The notes under the pieces were generated by a model. That model was not told the DNA's origin. It did not search any database and saw only the letters and a program-made list of their open reading frames with translations. The position numbers were made by a program, and so were the translations under genes. Source: Bifidobacterium breve (lineage in GTDB: Bacteria > Actinomycetota > Acidimicrobiia > Acidimicrobiales > Ilumatobacteraceae). From it: a stretch of DNA of 64,000 nucleotides. The stretch lies in contig CAMDLK010000003.1 in NCBI GenBank assembly GCA_945901725.1, positions 1 to 64,000 of the forward strand. Direction: 5' to 3'. Shown here piece by piece: positions 11,525 to 21,670 of this stretch (within the stretch, counting starts at the first letter, position 1; every line of letters starts with the position of its first letter).

Positions 11525-12010
11525 ATGGTCAACCAGCCTGAAGCACTTGAACTAGAGCCTTATCCCGATGATTTGTATCAGGCTGTAATCAGTGCGCTTC
11601 CGGGTTGGATTACTAAGCAAGTAGCAGAAATTGCCTCCCTGAGTATCAATGAGACATCAAAGGAATTTACATCTGCGTTAGCTGATGTTGCTGAGCACAC
11701 TCTTCAAGTTGTGTCGAAGGATTTATTCATGTTGTTAGCAACTGATGTCGATGCTCAACAATCGAACCCACTACATGTACTGCGCGCTTCCACAACTTCT
11801 GCTACTCAACTTTTACAGACGTTTGGTGCCACGCCTGCTCAACGAGATGAGTACGAAATCAGAGCAATGCCTGATGATTTGTTTTCCATCGGACCATTGA
11901 CATGGAGAGACATGGGTGAAGAGGTTCATGATGCAGGTATTTCTTGGGGTGCCTGGAAGGCGGCGACAATTCTGACTCGTCGGCGCGCAGATGGAAGCAT
12001 CCCGTCATGA
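11525..12010 (+). CDS. Conserved hypothetical protein, translationally coupled to glnD
   Basis: ORF from MVNQPEALELEPYPDD; stop overlaps glnD ATG (ATGA). Confidence 0.6.
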   Translation: MVNQPEALELEPYPDDLYQAVISALPGWITKQVAEIASLSINETSKEFTSALADVAEHTLQVVSKDLFMLLATDVDAQQSNPLHVLRASTTSATQLLQTFGATPAQRDEYEIRAMPDDLFSIGPLTWRDMGEEVHDAGISWGAWKAATILTRRRADGSIPS

Positions 12011-14292
12011 CAACTCGTGCTGAAGTAATCGCAGACCTTTCACTAGGTGGTACTACTGCATGTCATGCGTTATCGGATGTCACCGATTCTTGGTTGATAG
12101 AGATTTTTAATGCGGCTACTGCAGGAGAAAAGAAACGTGACGACATTGTTCTGATTGCTGTTGGCGGATACGGCAGACGCGAACTTTCACCACATAGCGA
12201 TCTTGACATTTTGTTGGTGCATAAATCCGTAAAGAACATTGGTGAAATCGCTTCAAAGATGTGGTACCCGATTTGGGATGCTGGCATCAAACTTGGTCAT
12301 TCAGTACGTACTCCTAAAGAAACAATTCAATTATGTACATCAGATCTTGATACGGCCACTGCACTAGTGACTGCTCGGGTTATTGCTGGAAATCAAAAAC
12401 TTGGAAATGAACTGATTCGTGATGCGTCTACCAGTTGGAAGAAAGAGGGCCGTCAATGGCTCGTGCAATTACACCGGCGAATCATTGAGCGATACGCGAA
12501 AGATGGGGAAGTCGCATTTCTTCTCGAACCAAACCTCAAAGAGGGACTTGGTGGTTTGCGTGATATTCACGCTTTACAGTGGGCCGTTGAAGCAGGGCTA
12601 GACCTTTCTGCTGATGACCGTAGGCAGTTAACTCGGTGTAATGACATTCTTCTTCGAGTACGTGTAGCGCTTCATCGTCATGTTGGTCGAGCAAGTGAGA
12701 TTTTACGATTGGAAGATCAAGCACCAGTAGCGCCGATGGCCGGATACGCCACTGATGATGCCTTGATGGCGGCTATTGCTGAAGTAGGACGTGAAGTGGC
12801 GTGGATTGCCGATGAAGCATGGGCGCAATTAGACCCACCAGCAGACCGTTCACCTATCGCTCAACCACTTGCACCTGGCGTGCATTTGTTAAATGGTGAA
12901 GTGCATCTTGATGAAGCAGTCAATGTTGCTGATGACCCGACGCTATTGCTACGAGTCGCAACTGCGGCAGCACGACTGGGGGCACGCATTGATCGAACAT
13001 CACTGAACCGACTGGGAGACTTGTCTCCGCAGTGGCCAGACCCGTGGCCAGCAGGAGCTAGTGATGACCTTGTTGCTCTTCTCCTTGAAGGCGAAGCAGC
13101 CATTCCGGTTCTCGAGTCATTGGATCAACGCAACTTGTTAGTGCGAGTATTGCCTGAATGGGCTTCCGTGCGCAGCAAGCCTCAACGAAATGCGTTTCAT
13201 CGCTACACAGTCGACCGTCATTTGTGGCAGACAGTTGCGAATGCTGCAGAGTTGGTGCATCGAGTAGTTCGCCCCGACTTGTTGGTGCTATCGGCACTAT
13301 TTCACGACCTTGGTAAGGGATACCCCGGAGATCACACCGAAGTTGGCATCGAGTTGTTCGCCGAAATTGGAACACGCATGGGAATGTCTGAGTCTGATCA
13401 GCGCATCATCAGTTTGTTAATCGAGCATCACCTATTACTTGCTGATACGGCAACCCGGCGCGACTTGTCGGATGATGCAACCATCACCATGGTGGCCGGG
13501 CACTTGCAATCAACAGTTGTTTTAGATTTACTGCACGCGCTGACGCAAGCAGATTCGTTGGCTACAGGCCCATCGGCATGGAGTGATTGGAAAGCAGAAC
13601 TCGTTGCGCTCTTGGTCGAACGCGCACGACATGTATTAGGTGGTGGTGACATGACTGAAGTGATGTGGCGACTTTTCCCTGATGCAGCGGTGCTGGAACT
13701 AATGGCTACTGGCGATATTGCAATCCGAACACAACCAGACCGCGTCACTGTGGTTAGTCCTGACAAACCCGGAACCTTCAGTCGCGTTGCCGGAGTTCTG
13801 TCGTTGTACAACATGGATGTTTTAGGTGCTGAAGCGCATTCTGATGAACAGGGGATGGCTGCTTCAGAGTTTCGTGTCTCAAGTCAACACGGTGAAATTG
13901 ATTGGGAACCGATTGAAACAAATCTGCGACTTGCGTTGTCTGGCCGACTCGCGCTTGATTCACGGCTTGCAGATCGTGCAGCAAATGCACGGCCTCGTCG
14001 AGCAACATCTGCGTTAGCGCCAGCAGCACCGACAGTTCGTTTCGATGACTCTGCGTCATCGAATGCAACATTCCTTGAGGTACGAGCACCAGACATGGTC
14101 GGAGTATTGCACCGCATTACAAAGGCAATCGCTGATTGTGGACTCGACATTCGTCATGCCCGGGTTTTGACCCTTGGAAACGAAGTTGTCGACTCCTTTT
14201 ATGTGCGCGAACCTAATGGTGGCCGAATCAATGATGACGCATATAAGAATGAAATCTCTCGCGCTATTTTGCACTCTCTCAGCGAGAAGTAG
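12007..14292 (+). CDS. glnD: [Protein-PII] uridylyltransferase GlnD-like (NT, HD and ACT domains)
   Basis: GGYGRRELSPHSDLDILL nucleotidyltransferase motif, LFHDLGKGYPGDHTEVG HD motif, two C-terminal ACT-like segments. Confidence 0.9.
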   Translation: MTTRAEVIADLSLGGTTACHALSDVTDSWLIEIFNAATAGEKKRDDIVLIAVGGYGRRELSPHSDLDILLVHKSVKNIGEIASKMWYPIWDAGIKLGHSVRTPKETIQLCTSDLDTATALVTARVIAGNQKLGNELIRDASTSWKKEGRQWLVQLHRRIIERYAKDGEVAFLLEPNLKEGLGGLRDIHALQWAVEAGLDLSADDRRQLTRCNDILLRVRVALHRHVGRASEILRLEDQAPVAPMAGYATDDALMAAIAEVGREVAWIADEAWAQLDPPADRSPIAQPLAPGVHLLNGEVHLDEAVNVADDPTLLLRVATAAARLGARIDRTSLNRLGDLSPQWPDPWPAGASDDLVALLLEGEAAIPVLESLDQRNLLVRVLPEWASVRSKPQRNAFHRYTVDRHLWQTVANAAELVHRVVRPDLLVLSALFHDLGKGYPGDHTEVGIELFAEIGTRMGMSESDQRIISLLIEHHLLLADTATRRDLSDDATITMVAGHLQSTVVLDLLHALTQADSLATGPSAWSDWKAELVALLVERARHVLGGGDMTEVMWRLFPDAAVLELMATGDIAIRTQPDRVTVVSPDKPGTFSRVAGVLSLYNMDVLGAEAHSDEQGMAASEFRVSSQHGEIDWEPIETNLRLALSGRLALDSRLADRAANARPRRATSALAPAAPTVRFDDSASSNATFLEVRAPDMVGVLHRITKAIADCGLDIRHARVLTLGNEVVDSFYVREPNGGRINDDAYKNEISRAILHSLSEK

Positions 14293-14321
14293 TTGGCCTT
14301 CCACCAAGTAAGGTGAAAACC

Positions 14322-15026
14322 ATGAGCGACGCCGAACCGCAGTATTTCACCAAAGACCTCATTCGATGGAGCGAAACTCTTGCGGCTATCGCGCGAACCG
14401 GCATGGGATTCACGCAGAGCTTGTATGAAAAGGAACGGTACGAAGAAGTACTGAAAGTTGCTGCAGATATCAAGATTGCGGCTGATGATGCCTTAGAAGT
14501 GCGTCGCGAACAAGATCACTTTGTTCAAGAGTGGATGGAATCTGTTGGTGAAGGTATTCCCGGATATGTCACTCCAAAAGTTGCTATCGGCGCAATTGTT
14601 GGAAATGAAGAAGGAAAGATTCTTCTCGTTCAACGCAAAGACAGTGGAGTGTGGTTGTATCCCACTGGGTGGGCTGATGTTGGGTATTCACCAGCAGAAG
14701 TAGCCATGAAAGAAGTAGAAGAAGAAACCGGCATTATCGCCGAGCCGTTACAACTACTTGGCGTTGTTGATGGCATGCGTATGGGCTTCTCACGTTTTGG
14801 CATGTACATGTTGTTGTTTCATCTGCGCGCAACCGGCGGAGAACTACAGGGACATCCACTAGAAACTGGCGATGTGGGCTGGTTCGGACCCGATGAACTG
14901 CCAACTCCAACAGCTGGTGCGCAATGGTGGGGCGATATGGCTTTCGCAGCCATTGCTGGTGACATTAACCCAGCTACTTTTGATGCTCCGCGCGAGCACA
15001 TGTGGCGCGGCGATCACACTAGTTAA
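14322..15026 (+). CDS. NUDIX hydrolase
   Basis: Nudix box GWADVGYSPAEVAMKEVEEETGI. Confidence 0.92.
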   Translation: MSDAEPQYFTKDLIRWSETLAAIARTGMGFTQSLYEKERYEEVLKVAADIKIAADDALEVRREQDHFVQEWMESVGEGIPGYVTPKVAIGAIVGNEEGKILLVQRKDSGVWLYPTGWADVGYSPAEVAMKEVEEETGIIAEPLQLLGVVDGMRMGFSRFGMYMLLFHLRATGGELQGHPLETGDVGWFGPDELPTPTAGAQWWGDMAFAAIAGDINPATFDAPREHMWRGDHTS

Positions 15027-15935
15027 CTAGTTCGTACCTTGATCGCGCAGAAACTGTTCGACTTCGTCAACTAACAAGTGCGCATTGTTTTCTGTATCTT
15101 CGCCGTCGTCGTTCCCGAATTCAAATTCAAGTTGCGGTGAATCTTCTTGATCAAAAATGTCATCGCCCATAGAGTCGAGACGTTCAACATATTCGCGAAG
15201 GTCGTCGTCGTCTTCGATGAGTTCATTGACTTTGTTGTCATACGCAACAACAAAATTATGTAGAGCGGAAAGCGGAGCAGGTGTGCCGATGATTTCTCCG
15301 GCACGTGCCATGAGAGCACTTGCTGCCTTTGGTGAAGGTATCTGAGACGCATATGCGGGCACGGCAGCCCATAGCGAGGCCGATGGAATCGATGCTTGTG
15401 AGCATGCATCGTGGAGAACGCCAACTATTCCGGTTGGTCCTTCATATCGCGAACGTTGCAGATCGAATCTGTCAATAGTTGGTTGGTCATTTGCGGTGCC
15501 CATGACACGAACTTCGCGCGAGTGCGGAACATCAGCAAGTAGTGCACCAAGAGACAACACCATTGATGCTTCAAAACGCGCAGCAACACTGACGATCTGT
15601 TCAGTAAACAAGCGCCACTTCAAACTTGGTTCTGGACCGAGAATAAGAATGACATCTGCACCAGGTGTGCTCGCATGCCACAGGCTGACCTTTGGCCAAA
15701 CAACGGTGCGAGTAACTCCATCGAGCAAGCGAATGGATGGGCGAATTGTTGCGAAGTCGGTGAATTCTTCTGGATCAATTTCAGCAAGAGGTTCAGCATT
15801 CCAAGCATCGATAAGCGTGCGAACTGCAGTGCTTGAGGCGTCGGCGGCATCGTTCCAGCCACTAAACGCCGCGATGACGGCAGGGCTGCGAAGTGTTGGT
15901 TGCGATAACCAGCGGACGTGATCTGAGGCCGTCAT
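15027..15935 (-). CDS. PAC2 family protein (proteasome assembly chaperone-like)
   Basis: AAFSGWNDAADASS, ILGPEPSLKWRLF, YEGPTGIVGVLHDAC. Confidence 0.85.
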   Translation of the reverse strand: MTASDHVRWLSQPTLRSPAVIAAFSGWNDAADASSTAVRTLIDAWNAEPLAEIDPEEFTDFATIRPSIRLLDGVTRTVVWPKVSLWHASTPGADVILILGPEPSLKWRLFTEQIVSVAARFEASMVLSLGALLADVPHSREVRVMGTANDQPTIDRFDLQRSRYEGPTGIVGVLHDACSQASIPSASLWAAVPAYASQIPSPKAASALMARAGEIIGTPAPLSALHNFVVAYDNKVNELIEDDDDLREYVERLDSMGDDIFDQEDSPQLEFEFGNDDGEDTENNAHLLVDEVEQFLRDQGTN

Positions 15936-15973
15936 TCCTTCAAAATCTATCGCCGAAAATAGGCGACAATTGA

Positions 15974-16864
15974 CTAATTGGCTGCATCTGCCAGATCATG
16001 CGGACCAGCTGCTGGATAGCCCTTTTTCTCGCGAATTAAGGCTCCCCACGGCTTCAAAATGGCGATTAATTCGTCGATATCAGAGCCAAGAGCGCGCACG
16101 ACACATTCCATTTGTTTGTCGGTGTTTTGTTCCACCAATTCACGCTGGGCGCGCCCTTCTGCGGTGAGGGTTCCGTCATCTGTAATGAGACGGTCCCGCA
16201 ACAGGCGATCAATCGCTTCGTCGTAATCTGCTTCGTCCCAACCTCGACTACGGCTGTATGTCTTGATGGGCATTCCCCAGAACAGTTCACTGAGAACCCC
16301 AATTTCACATGCGGTGAATCCGGCACTGATCCAGGCAGCGGTATGACTGTCTCCTCGATACTCGCGCAGCATGTCACCGAGTCGCCACACATCTCCGACA
16401 ACTGAACCTGGCATTGGAAGCGAACTCATGCCTGCAAAAAGCGCGCGACCTTCTGGACGAAGCACAGCAGTTGCGCGTGAAAGCAATGTTCTCGCACGAG
16501 ATGCTCCTTCCGGATTCTCGCCAATGATGCGATGCAATTGCCCAATCGCGCCGTCATCACGTGCAGCACAAATTGTTGTGGCATCCGTCAGTGTCCAACC
16601 GTATGCAACGGATGGCAGCACTACCTCTGGCTTGAACACCGCAAATGTTGCAGCGACCACGTGCCCTGGTACTTGCCCCATGACTGATCCGCGACTGGTG
16701 AAGTAGGCCGGACCGTCGGGGGCCATAACTCCGTTCAGTTCACGTGGACTCGCACCGAAGCCCAATTTTTGGTAGTTGCTATGGCACTCGGGGGAGAAGT
16801 ACACCTGACCCGTTACTGGTTCAAGAACGCCTGCTAATACTCGCGAAATATGTGTGGATGACAT
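15974..16864 (-). CDS. SCO6745-like conserved actinobacterial protein
   Basis: LEPVTGQVYFSPECHSNYQKLGF and related motifs; inferred start MSSTHIS. Confidence 0.7.
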   Translation of the reverse strand: MSSTHISRVLAGVLEPVTGQVYFSPECHSNYQKLGFGASPRELNGVMAPDGPAYFTSRGSVMGQVPGHVVAATFAVFKPEVVLPSVAYGWTLTDATTICAARDDGAIGQLHRIIGENPEGASRARTLLSRATAVLRPEGRALFAGMSSLPMPGSVVGDVWRLGDMLREYRGDSHTAAWISAGFTACEIGVLSELFWGMPIKTYSRSRGWDEADYDEAIDRLLRDRLITDDGTLTAEGRAQRELVEQNTDKQMECVVRALGSDIDELIAILKPWGALIREKKGYPAAGPHDLADAAN

Positions 16865-16928
16865 GTCTGAAGAATAACTACCGGGCGATGTATCCCGATT
16901 ACTGGGGCAAATGTGGCAAGGTGGGTAT

Positions 16929-17360
16929 ATGTCCGTTGTTGTTGAACAAGCCACCATCGCTAACGCCGAATTGATTGACGCCTTCAACCGTCTTATTCCG
17001 CAACTGTCAACCTCGAACAAGCCGCCTACCCAAGAGCAGTTGGCCGAGATCATCGCGTCGCCATCGACCATCCTCTTCATAGCTCGACACGACGAACATA
17101 TTGTTGGTTCACTCACCCTCGCAACATTTCGCATTCCCACCGGAGTTCGTGCATGGATTGAAGATGTTGTCGTTGATGCAGCCGCACGTGGCCATGGCGT
17201 TGGTGAGGCATTGAATCAAGCAGCGATTCTGGAGGCACGTCATCGCGGAGCGATCACTGTCGAACTGACTTCACGGCCATCTCGTGAAGCCGCAAATCGT
17301 TTGTATCAACGCCTTGGCTTTGTAGCCCGCGAAACAAACGTATATCGACACGAGCTATAG
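16929..17360 (+). CDS. GNAT family N-acetyltransferase
   Basis: AWIEDVVVDAAARGHGVGEALNQAAI, LTSRPSREAANRLYQRLGF. Confidence 0.92.
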   Translation: MSVVVEQATIANAELIDAFNRLIPQLSTSNKPPTQEQLAEIIASPSTILFIARHDEHIVGSLTLATFRIPTGVRAWIEDVVVDAAARGHGVGEALNQAAILEARHRGAITVELTSRPSREAANRLYQRLGFVARETNVYRHEL

Positions 17361-17390
17361 AGGATTCTCGTCTCACGATATGGTGAAGAC

Positions 17391-17837
17391 ATGGAACAAC
17401 TTGAAGGCACGTACGTACCCAGCACTAGCGAATGGGTACGCAATCAAATCGAAGAATATGAAACGTCTGGTGGCACTGTAGGAAACACGCTCCTTAAGAC
17501 CGGTATTCCAGTAATCATTGTCACCATGCGCGGAGCGAAGAGCGGAAACGTGCGAAAGATTGCATTGATGCGTGTCGAGCATGAAGGCTCGTATGCCCTC
17601 GTTGCATCCCGTGGCGGAGCCCCAGATAATCCTGATTGGTATACAAACCTGATCGAAAACCCAACTGAAGTTCTTGTTCAAGATGGCCCAGCACCATTTC
17701 GCGTCACAGTTCGTGAAGTAAAAGGTGATGAATACAACGCGTGGTGGGAACGTTCTGCTGCCGTGTTTCCTCAGTACAACGAGTACAAGACAAAAACGTC
17801 GCGTGTAATTCCTATTCTGATAGCTGACCCTCAATAA
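17391..17837 (+). CDS. Deazaflavin(F420)-dependent nitroreductase family protein
   Basis: GIPVIIVTMRGAKSGNVRKIALMRVEHEGSYALVASRGGAPDNPDWYTNL. Confidence 0.9.
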   Translation: MEQLEGTYVPSTSEWVRNQIEEYETSGGTVGNTLLKTGIPVIIVTMRGAKSGNVRKIALMRVEHEGSYALVASRGGAPDNPDWYTNLIENPTEVLVQDGPAPFRVTVREVKGDEYNAWWERSAAVFPQYNEYKTKTSRVIPILIADPQ

Positions 17838-17840
17838 CTG

Positions 17841-19097
17841 CTAGCCAGAAGAGTGAACTCGAACAGATTCGGGAACTGCAGTACGAATACGAGCAGAGCC
17901 AGGTTCACGAACAGTGAGTTCGCGAGTAGATGCATTGAGTGAAAGTTTCCAACCTCCTTCATGGGCGCATCGGTGGTGCTGAGTGCACAATGGAATCAGG
18001 TTGGCCATATCTGTAGTGCCACCAAGATTCCAAAATGAAATGTGGTGTGGTTGACATTGCGAGATAGGCACGTGGCAGTGTGGCATTGCACACGTTGTGT
18101 GCATAGATTCGAGAGCTCGCCGCTGATGCCGTGTGGCAAGACGACTTGATCGACCAACATCGAGAACAACGCCGTCATTTCCCAACACAATCGGAATTAT
18201 CTTGGCTTCACAGGCAATGCGCCGAATCGTTTCAATCGGCACATCGATCTCTGTTCCGGTATGAACGAGGGAATGTTTATGTATACCTGATTGAAGTGTC
18301 TTTAGATCGATAATGACACTGACGTCTGCCCGACCGTAGGCAGAAGTAATGGGCGAAGCGGAATCGGTATTTGTATCGATGACGAGGGCACACAAACTAA
18401 GAGCTCGTAGTTGATCGGGAGACCGAGATTCACCGTTAACAGTTCCTTCGTGAAATAGCCGCTCCACTGCATTTTGTAGTCGACCTACTATTTGCAAACC
18501 AGATTCTGGATCAAATTCTCCGCGGAGGCACACCATGCCAGAATCACGATCGACCCAATGGCGCAAAAAAGTACGGCGACGTTGCTGCTCGAGTTGAGTG
18601 AGGCCAGCGTCTGTGTGGATCTGCTGCACGGCCCGCCGTACAGCTCGCGCAAAATTGTCAGGAGTGGTGTGCGAAGCAACCATATTGATCCAGTTGCCTT
18701 GTATTGCAACTTGTTGCTTCTCGGGATCAGACAGGTGAGCCATTGCTTGCGTAACTGCATCAATATGCGCGATAGACACAGTGCCGGTTGTGAGCGCAGT
18801 TTCGAGTTGTGGAACTAAATCCAATGTAGAGACCCGCGCTACACCACGTTGCGCTTCACTACGCGTGACCCCACATGCTGACGCGATGACCTGTGCTGGA
18901 ATTACAGCTGGTGATGCAGCAGCGAGTTCTTGAAGTCGGCGAGTGAGAAGAAGTTTTTGTGAATCGACCCATGCTGCAACTTGAGCCAGGCCTTCGAGCG
19001 CTTGACGCACTGATTCGGTTGTGAGCTGGTTTATGGGCAGCGAATCGATTTTTTCCACGATGGGACAAATCGTTAGTGAACGAAGAGTGACTGACAT
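17841..19097 (-). CDS. HNH endonuclease with DUF222 (13E12-like) N-terminus
   Basis: RRALESMHTTCAMPHCHVPISQCQPHHISFWNLGGTTDMANLIPLCTQHH. Confidence 0.88.
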   Translation of the reverse strand: MSVTLRSLTICPIVEKIDSLPINQLTTESVRQALEGLAQVAAWVDSQKLLLTRRLQELAAASPAVIPAQVIASACGVTRSEAQRGVARVSTLDLVPQLETALTTGTVSIAHIDAVTQAMAHLSDPEKQQVAIQGNWINMVASHTTPDNFARAVRRAVQQIHTDAGLTQLEQQRRRTFLRHWVDRDSGMVCLRGEFDPESGLQIVGRLQNAVERLFHEGTVNGESRSPDQLRALSLCALVIDTNTDSASPITSAYGRADVSVIIDLKTLQSGIHKHSLVHTGTEIDVPIETIRRIACEAKIIPIVLGNDGVVLDVGRSSRLATRHQRRALESMHTTCAMPHCHVPISQCQPHHISFWNLGGTTDMANLIPLCTQHHRCAHEGGWKLSLNASTRELTVREPGSARIRTAVPESVRVHSSG

Positions 19098-19203
19098 TTA
19101 ACCTCGTTCCTAAGAACAGTGAGGTGGACAACTGGGCCAGAAAGCCAATATGAATAGGGTTTTCCTATCGACATTCACACCGTAGAGCGTGGGTGTGTCG
19201 CAG

Positions 19204-20742
19204 TTACGTGGTTGCTGACTCGGTTTTTTCCATGGCGTCAGACAATCCGGCACGCAAGCGCAACGGCTGCTCGCGCAGGATTACGGCAAGCAACAATGCG
19301 ATAACCATGGTGGCTGCACAGAGCCAATAGATTCGACTAACGCCCATAGCGAGACTGTCGACCACTGCTTGTTTTGAGGCAAGGGGCAAGGAAGCGATTT
19401 GTTCCGGTGATCGGATGATGGAAGAAGCTTTGTCTGGTTCAATGGGTATTCGCTTTGGTATTTCGCTGCGAATTGTTGAGTTCAGTACGGTTCCAAATAT
19501 TGCGAGTCCGAAAGAGCCACCAAGCGATCGGAAGAAGAGCACTGTTGCGGTAGCAACACCAAGATCAGAAAACTCGACTGCATTCTGACTTGCGATTGAT
19601 GTTGTGGTGAAAACAGATGCTGTACCAAAGCCTAAAAGAATCATCGGGATTACTAGGTACAGATAAGGAGTTGTTCCGGTTATTTGTGCGATGCCAAGTA
19701 GCCCAACGATACAAAGAGCACTTCCAATGACAGGGAAAATCTTGTACTTACCTGTCTTAGCAATGATGCGACCGACACCAAATGTCGCCATTGTTACGCC
19801 GAGCATTTGTGGCAAAGTGCGCAGTCCTGATTCTGTAGGGGATACCAAAAGTGAGTCTTGGAAGTACAGCGACAAAAAGCCACCAGCACCATAGGTAACT
19901 GCACCGGCGCACATTCCCAGAAGTGCACATGTGCGAACGATGTCATTTGAAAAAAGTCGAAGTGGAATCATCGGTTCTTCAGCACCTTGTTCTACTTTGA
20001 TAAATGCAACAAGACCAAGAAGTGCAACAACGAGAAGTATTAGAACATGTTGTTGGGTCCAGCCGTGCCTGCCTTCTTCTAGTCCGATCATTAGTGATGC
20101 AATGGTGAGAGAAAGCAAACCAGCACCCATGAAGTCAAGTTTTGCTGTGCGGCGTTTGAACGGAAGTTTGAGTGCGAAGTGACAGATGCCAGCAACAATG
20201 ATGATGAAAGGAATGTTGATGTAAAAAATCCAGGGCCAACTGGCGTGGTCGATGATGATTCCGCCAATGAGAGGCCCGAGAACTGCTGAACCAACGAATG
20301 CAAGAGTGAAGTAACCCATGTACCGGCCGCGTTCACGTGGCGGAAGAATGTCACCGAGAATTGCGAAGGCGAGTGCTTGAATTCCACCACCGCCCATTCC
20401 TTGAAATGCTCGAGCTGCAATAAGTTGCCCCATTGATTGCGATGCACCGCACAGAATTGAACCGACTAAGAAAACGGCCATTGTTGATTGAAAGATAAGT
20501 CGACGACCGTAAAGGTCAGACAATTTCCCAAGAAGGGGAGTGCTGATTGCTGAGGTCACGATGTAGGCAGTTCCTACCCACGCAAAACTTTCGAAAGCAT
20601 TGAACTGACCAGTGATTGTGGGAAGCGCGGTGGCAATGATGGAGGTTTCTAGGTTTGCCAGCATGACGGCAAGTGCCAGAGCGCCTAGAACGATCCACAA
20701 TCTCTTATTGGTGAATCCCGGAACCAGTGTCTCTGTAGCCAT
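19204..20742 (-). CDS. DHA2-type MFS multidrug transporter
   Basis: LANLETSIIATALPTI, GKLSDLYGRR, many TM helices. Confidence 0.92.
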   Translation of the reverse strand: MATETLVPGFTNKRLWIVLGALALAVMLANLETSIIATALPTITGQFNAFESFAWVGTAYIVTSAISTPLLGKLSDLYGRRLIFQSTMAVFLVGSILCGASQSMGQLIAARAFQGMGGGGIQALAFAILGDILPPRERGRYMGYFTLAFVGSAVLGPLIGGIIIDHASWPWIFYINIPFIIIVAGICHFALKLPFKRRTAKLDFMGAGLLSLTIASLMIGLEEGRHGWTQQHVLILLVVALLGLVAFIKVEQGAEEPMIPLRLFSNDIVRTCALLGMCAGAVTYGAGGFLSLYFQDSLLVSPTESGLRTLPQMLGVTMATFGVGRIIAKTGKYKIFPVIGSALCIVGLLGIAQITGTTPYLYLVIPMILLGFGTASVFTTTSIASQNAVEFSDLGVATATVLFFRSLGGSFGLAIFGTVLNSTIRSEIPKRIPIEPDKASSIIRSPEQIASLPLASKQAVVDSLAMGVSRIYWLCAATMVIALLLAVILREQPLRLRAGLSDAMEKTESATT

Positions 20743-20823
20743 GATTTCACCGTACCCCTCGGGTGGTGTCTGGGGTCACACGGAGCGCAAAGCAAGTGGG
20801 GTAAGGAGTTGTGACTATTGATG

Positions 20824-20839
20824 ATACCCTAGGGGGTAT
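20824..20839 (+). promoter_or_regulatory. CsoR-type metal-responsive operator candidate
   Basis: ATACCC-TAGG-GGGTAT, perfect 6-bp inverted arms, immediately at the start of the Cys-rich small ORF. Confidence 0.5.
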
Positions 20840-21017
20840 GTGTAGACAAGTGAAATGTAAGAAGTGCAATAAGCCAAGCTGGGCAGGATGCGGAGCGCAT
20901 GTTGAACAAGTGCTCGGGCACGTAGCCAAGGCAGACCGTTGTTCATGCGGGTCGAGCAAAGCTCCGGCTGCATCAACTAAGCCCGGGTTCTTTTCCCGAT
21001 TCTCGAAAAGTAAATAG
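20838..21017 (+). CDS. Small Cys-rich conserved protein (putative metal binding)
   Basis: MCRQVKCKKCNKPSWAGCGAHVEQVLGHVAKADRCSCG; start could instead be GTG at 20811. Confidence 0.7.
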   Translation: MCRQVKCKKCNKPSWAGCGAHVEQVLGHVAKADRCSCGSSKAPAASTKPGFFSRFSKSK

Positions 21018-21034
21018 CCACATACGCTTTAGGT

Positions 21035-21670
21035 GTGACGACTGAATGGCTACGACCTACTGAAAATGGCGCCGAGCGCTGTTGGTGGCCAGGTGATGAT
21101 CAGCAATACATCGATTATCACGACACCGAATGGGGTCGCCCCGTACTCGACGACACCCGACTTTTCGAAAAACTCTGTCTCGAAGGTTTTCAAGCCGGGT
21201 TGTCATGGCTGACCATTCTTCGCAAACGTGAAAACTTTCGTTCAGCATTTCATTCATTCGATATGGATGAGGTTGCTCGTTTCTCTGAACGCGATATCAA
21301 TCGACTTTTGGAAGATGCCGGCATAGTTCGACATCGAGGAAAAATTGAAGCAACCATCAACAACGCAGGCCGTGCACTAGATCTGATTGACGAAACTGGA
21401 TCTTTGACTGACTTTATTTGGAGCTATGCACCGGACGTTCCATTTGGCCGCGATGGTGAGTCGTCGCATGGTTCTGGTGTTCCCTCCATATCGCCATCAG
21501 CTACCGCCTTGTCTAAAGATTTGAAACAGCGCGGCTGGAAATTTGTCGGCCCAACCACTGTGTACTCATTCATGCAGTCAATGGGTTTAGTGAATGATCA
21601 TGTCGACGGATGTCATGTTCGTAGCGCATGCGAAACTGCACGGCAGTCAACAATTACTGCACGTAAGTAA
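21035..21670 (+). CDS. tag: DNA-3-methyladenine glycosylase I
   Basis: RCWWPGDDQQYIDYHDTEWGRPV, FEKLCLEGFQAGLSWLTILRKRENFR, GWKFVGPTTVYSFMQSMGLVNDH. Confidence 0.95.
   Translation: MTTEWLRPTENGAERCWWPGDDQQYIDYHDTEWGRPVLDDTRLFEKLCLEGFQAGLSWLTILRKRENFRSAFHSFDMDEVARFSERDINRLLEDAGIVRHRGKIEATINNAGRALDLIDETGSLTDFIWSYAPDVPFGRDGESSHGSGVPSISPSATALSKDLKQRGWKFVGPTTVYSFMQSMGLVNDHVDGCHVRSACETARQSTITARK

Noticed and set aside
17841-19097. HNH/DUF222 gene as a mobile element or homing nuclease
   Set aside because: No inverted repeats, intron or intein context; DUF222-HNH genes are common chromosomal paralogs in actinobacteria
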